Source: an uncultured Oscillospiraceae bacterium
GTDB taxonomy: Bacteria > Bacillota > Clostridia > Oscillospirales > Ruminococcaceae
Assembly (NCBI GenBank): GCA_900556525.1
Contig: USOZ01000073.1
Span: 1-7,956 of the forward strand
DNA: 7,956 bases
Reading direction: 5' to 3'
The notes under the pieces were generated by a model that saw only the letters and a program-made list of their open reading frames with translations, did no database searches and was not told the DNA's origin. Shown piece by piece: positions 6,520-7,956 of the stretch (positions are counted from its first letter, which is position 1; the number at the start of each line of letters is the position of its first letter). The translations under genes were made by a program, and so were the position numbers.

Positions 6520-6828
6520 TTACGCTACGATGGATTCGATCTTAACCTTGCTGTACGGCTGTCTGTGACCGATGCAGCGCTTGCTGCTCTTCTTGGGCTT
6601 ATATGTGAAGACTGTGATCTTCTTGCCCTTGCCGTTCTTGATAAGTGTAGCCTTAACGGAAGCACCGTTTACATAAGGAGCGCCAACGGTAACTTCGCCG
6701 TCCTTACCAACGAGGATAACCTTATCGAAAGTTACTTCGCCTTCTTCAACGCCGAGCTTTTCAACGAAAATTTCGTCGCCCTCTTTTACCTGATACTGCT
6801 TTCCGCCTGTTTCGATAACTGCGTACAT
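6520..6828 (-). CDS. rplU: 50S ribosomal protein L21
   Basis: The 102-residue protein has the L21 opening [18 protein letters not shown] and the C-terminal signature [20 protein letters not shown]. The length is typical of bacterial L21, which binds 23S rRNA in the large subunit. AGAAGG lies eight bases before the ATG. It is the first gene of the unit rplU-prp-rpmA, directly behind a consensus promoter and an 84-base leader. Confidence 0.98.
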   Translation of the reverse strand: MYAVIETGGKQYQVKEGDEIFVEKLGVEEGEVTFDKVILVGKDGEVTVGAPYVNGASVKATLIKNGKGKKITVFTYKPKKSSKRCIGHRQPYSKVKIESIVA

Positions 6829-6912
6829 TTTAGATACCTTCTTTTTATTAGTCTCGCTATGATCACGGGCGGCGTCAAAAATGGCGCACTTAGAAAGCCC
6901 TCCATAAGCGGC
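6829..6912 (-). promoter_or_regulatory. Leader of the rplU operon, possible L21 autoregulatory leader
   Basis: About 84 untranslated bases separate the predicted transcription start from the L21 start codon. In Firmicutes this position often holds an L21 leader, an RNA structure thought to let the ribosomal protein control its own operon. Here GGGC near 6902-6899 could pair with GCCC near 6870-6867, and a smaller GGC/GCC pairing lies inside. I see no obvious T-run terminator. Membership of the known family is inferred from position and is not shown. Confidence 0.4.
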
Positions 6913-6918
6913 TCTATT

Positions 6919-6947
6919 ATTTTATCACACACAAAGTCGTTTGTCAA
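6919..6947 (-). promoter_or_regulatory. Sigma-A promoter of rplU-prp-rpmA
   Basis: On the minus strand a perfect -35 box TTGACA (6947-6942) is followed, after exactly 17 bases, by TAAAAT (6924-6919), five of six consensus bases. It lies 90 bases before the rplU start codon and has a short A/T-rich stretch upstream. It is the best promoter on the minus strand of the window. Confidence 0.85.
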
Positions 6948-6994
6948 TAGCTTTTTACCCGAAAAATTACATTTTTATGCGGTTTTCGCTGTGA

Positions 6995-7489
6995 TTACTG
7001 CCCGAAAATATCTTTTGCGTGTTTTTCGAGCGCTTTAAGCAGGATAAGCCCCAGCACACCGCAGGAAATGATTTCCCCCGCGCCTACCGTAAGCATAAGA
7101 AATGGTATGCTCTCCTCCGCGCCGTAGGCGAAAGCAAGGATAAACGGCACGATTAACGTATTTGCGGCAATAGGCGGGAGCGGCGCGAGCCATTTCGTCT
7201 TTTTTCGGAGCAGGTATGTACCCGCCGCGCCGATAAGCGTTGCGATACTGCCGAAAACTACGTCCCAAACTGCGCTTCCCGCAAGCAGGTTCGAGATGAT
7301 ACACCCGACGAACAGCCCGGGGATTGCTGCGGGGGTGAAAAACGGCAGCACCGTAAGCGCCTCCGAAATTCGCACCTGCACAGCTCCGCTCGCAAGCCCG
7401 AAAATATTCGAGAGCAGCGTCAGTACAACATAGAGAGCGGCAATCGCCGCGCCCTGAACGATAAATTCTGCGTGATTTCTTCTTTTCAT
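6995..7489 (-). CDS. queT: QueT-type queuosine precursor transporter
   Basis: A small hydrophobic protein of 164 residues from the ATG at 7489. It carries the QueT family hallmark VQVRISEALTVLPFF followed by PAAIPGLFVGC, then DVVFGSIATLIGAAGTYLLRKK and PLPPIAANTLIV. Five or so membrane segments are visible. QueT proteins are substrate-binding subunits of ECF-type transporters that import a queuosine precursor such as preQ1, used to modify tRNA anticodons; the energising ECF subunits must be encoded elsewhere. A TTG at 7531 in the same frame would give 14 more residues, but those codons cover the ribosome binding site AAGGAG (7505-7500) and the candidate riboswitch, so the ATG, 10 bases after AAGGAG, is the better start. 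The role is supported independently by the preQ1-like leader upstream. The rplU promoter lies just downstream. Confidence 0.9.
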   Translation of the reverse strand: MKRRNHAEFIVQGAAIAALYVVLTLLSNIFGLASGAVQVRISEALTVLPFFTPAAIPGLFVGCIISNLLAGSAVWDVVFGSIATLIGAAGTYLLRKKTKWLAPLPPIAANTLIVPFILAFAYGAEESIPFLMLTVGAGEIISCGVLGLILLKALEKHAKDIFGQ

Positions 7490-7499
7490 ATTAAATTTT

Positions 7500-7556
7500 C
7501 TCCTTAGTTTTGATTTATTGTCTTTCGACAAAGGCGAGGATGGTTACGAACTCGCC
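7500..7556 (-). promoter_or_regulatory. Candidate preQ1 riboswitch, class I-like, with an extra hairpin
   Basis: Read on the minus strand: a 6-bp stem GGCGAG (7556-7551) and CTCGCC (7538-7533) closes a 12-base loop that starts with TTC and ends with C, as in the Bacillus class I aptamer. An A-rich tail ends in AAAACTAAGGAG, where AAGGAG is the queT ribosome binding site, so ligand binding would hide that site and lower translation. Unlike standard class I aptamers, the linker between stem and tail contains a 5-bp hairpin TTGTC-GAAA-GACAA (7531-7518) with a GNRA loop. Position ahead of queT, loop length, ends and tail support the call; exact class and pseudoknot pairing are not shown. Confidence 0.55.
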
Positions 7557-7813
7557 GCGCGGTGCCCGCGTTGTCTGTTCCGTCCTTTTGCTCACTTTGC
7601 AAAAGTGGGTCTGAAAGCGCGACGGACGGGGGACGCACTTTGGTTTTTCGTCCTTTTGTTCACTCTGCAAAAGTGGGTCTGAAAGCGCAACGGACGGGGT
7701 TCGCACTTTCATTTTTCTGCGATAAAGCGCGCGGTGTCCGTGCTGTCTGTTCCGTCCTTTTGTTCACTTTGCAAAAGCGGGTTTAAAAGTACGACGGACG
7801 GGGTTCGCACTTT
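7557..7813. repeat. Three copies of a 61-bp repeat, two of them within an 85-bp unit
   Basis: The 61-bp unit lies at 7581-7641, 7649-7709 and 7753-7813, all in the same direction. Copies 1 and 2 agree at 56 of 61 bases, copies 2 and 3 at 54 of 61. Copies 1 and 3 share a further 24 bases before the unit, giving 85-bp repeats at 7557-7641 and 7729-7813 (74 of 85 equal). Each unit starts CGTCCTTTTG, has a central hairpin CACTTTGCAAAAGTG (slightly altered in copies 2 and 3), an outer CGTCC/GGACG pairing, and ends in GCACTTT. The array abuts the queT riboswitch stem. No gene is credible in it: the open frames are by-products of the repetition. No clear promoter for queT is visible in it. Confidence 0.85.
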
Positions 7814-7817
7814 GATT

Positions 7818-7856
7818 ATCCCGCGCTTTTTGAATGAACGCTCAAAAGTGCGGGAT
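7818..7856 (+). other. Long hairpin between repeat array and second MITE-like copy
   Basis: ATCCCGCGCTTTTTGA (7818-7833) pairs with TCAAAAGTGCGGGAT (7842-7856) around an eight-base loop, with one bulge and one mismatch. On the plus strand it is followed by TTGTGTGTG, a poor T-run, so it is at most a weak terminator; there is no plus-strand gene ahead of it in the window. It follows directly on repeat copy 3 and may belong to the same repeat family. Confidence 0.5.
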
Positions 7857-7872
7857 TTGTGTGTGATATTTT

Positions 7873-7912
7873 ACGGCAAACGCCGTTTTTCCTGTCGGGA
7901 AGCGCCGACAGG
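7873..7912 (+). other. Two adjacent short hairpins, the first terminator-like
   Basis: ACGGC (7873-7877) and GCCGT (7882-7886) form a 5-bp stem with a four-base loop running into TTTTT at 7886-7890, a small terminator-like structure on the plus strand. Immediately after it CCTGTCGG (7891-7898) and CCGACAGG (7905-7912) form a perfect 8-bp stem with a six-base loop. No gene on either side explains them. Confidence 0.45.
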
Positions 7913-7927
7913 GGCGCACAAAGTTAT

Positions 7928-7956
7928 GGAAGTGCTGATTAAATCGGGTATGCAGA
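7928..7956 (+). mobile_element. Start of a second, inverted copy of the MITE-like element (cut by window end)
   Basis: All 29 bases from 7928 to the window end equal the reverse complement of 5801-5829, the right end of the element at 5668-5830. A TA stands just before (7925-7926), and one end base differs (T at 7927 in place of G). The copy therefore points the opposite way to the first and continues beyond the window. Confidence 0.85.

Noticed and set aside
6959..6982. Hairpin after queT as terminator
   Set aside because: The pairing is AT-rich with an unpaired CAT on one side, a three-base loop, and no T-run after it on the minus strand.
7490..7531. TTG start at 7531 adding 14 residues to QueT
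   Set aside because: The added codons cover the AAGGAG site and the inserted hairpin of the leader; the ATG at 7489 fits both the ribosome binding site and the family's N-terminus.
7490..7660. Class III preQ1 riboswitch ahead of queT, as described for some Ruminococcaceae
   Set aside because: Class III needs a larger aptamer of about 100 bases; the sequence upstream of 7556 is repeat array and I could not find its long extra helix.
7515..7786. Open frames on both strands across the 61-bp repeats
   Set aside because: The peptides repeat with the DNA repeat, have no ribosome binding site, and one runs through the riboswitch stem.

Overview
The window looks like a chromosomal segment of a Gram-positive Firmicute, most likely a Clostridia member near the Oscillospiraceae/Ruminococcaceae. 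The support is the rplU-prp-rpmA-obgE order, an L27 with the N-terminal extension cut by the Prp protease, a Mini-III ribonuclease, a YitT protein, a QueT transporter and strong AGGAG-type ribosome binding sites. The family level is inference. All intact genes lie on the minus strand; the only plus-strand gene is a broken Nudix gene at the left edge.

Left edge (1-600): a plus-strand terminator for a gene outside the window, a near-consensus promoter, and a Nudix (Ap4A hydrolase-like) gene that stops resembling its family about half-way, where an AT-rich stretch begins. It converges on yebC, with a roughly symmetrical terminator at 539-580.

Centre (599-5610, minus): a tight cluster obgE - mrnC - yitT - unrecognised secreted protein - yebC. 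Junctions are short or overlapping, so one transcription unit is likely. It combines ribosome assembly (ObgE), 23S rRNA maturation (MrnC), a YebC-family regulatory or translation factor and two envelope proteins.

Right-centre (5611-6950, minus): a promoter and leader precede rplU (L21), prp and rpmA (L27). Between rpmA and obgE lie a 163-bp palindromic MITE-like element and a strong hairpin placed just before the obgE ribosome binding site.

Right edge (6995-7956): queT, preceded by a candidate preQ1-type riboswitch ending at the queT ribosome binding site. Upstream there are about 400 bases without a gene, holding three copies of a 61-bp repeat, three hairpins, and the start of a second, inverted copy of the MITE-like element cut by the window end.

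Most of the window is ordinary housekeeping DNA. The items most worth a second look are the queT leader with an extra hairpin inside a preQ1-I-like fold, the palindromic element with its inverted second copy, the hairpin before obgE, and the secreted protein in the obgE-yebC cluster. I see no clear new multi-gene system.
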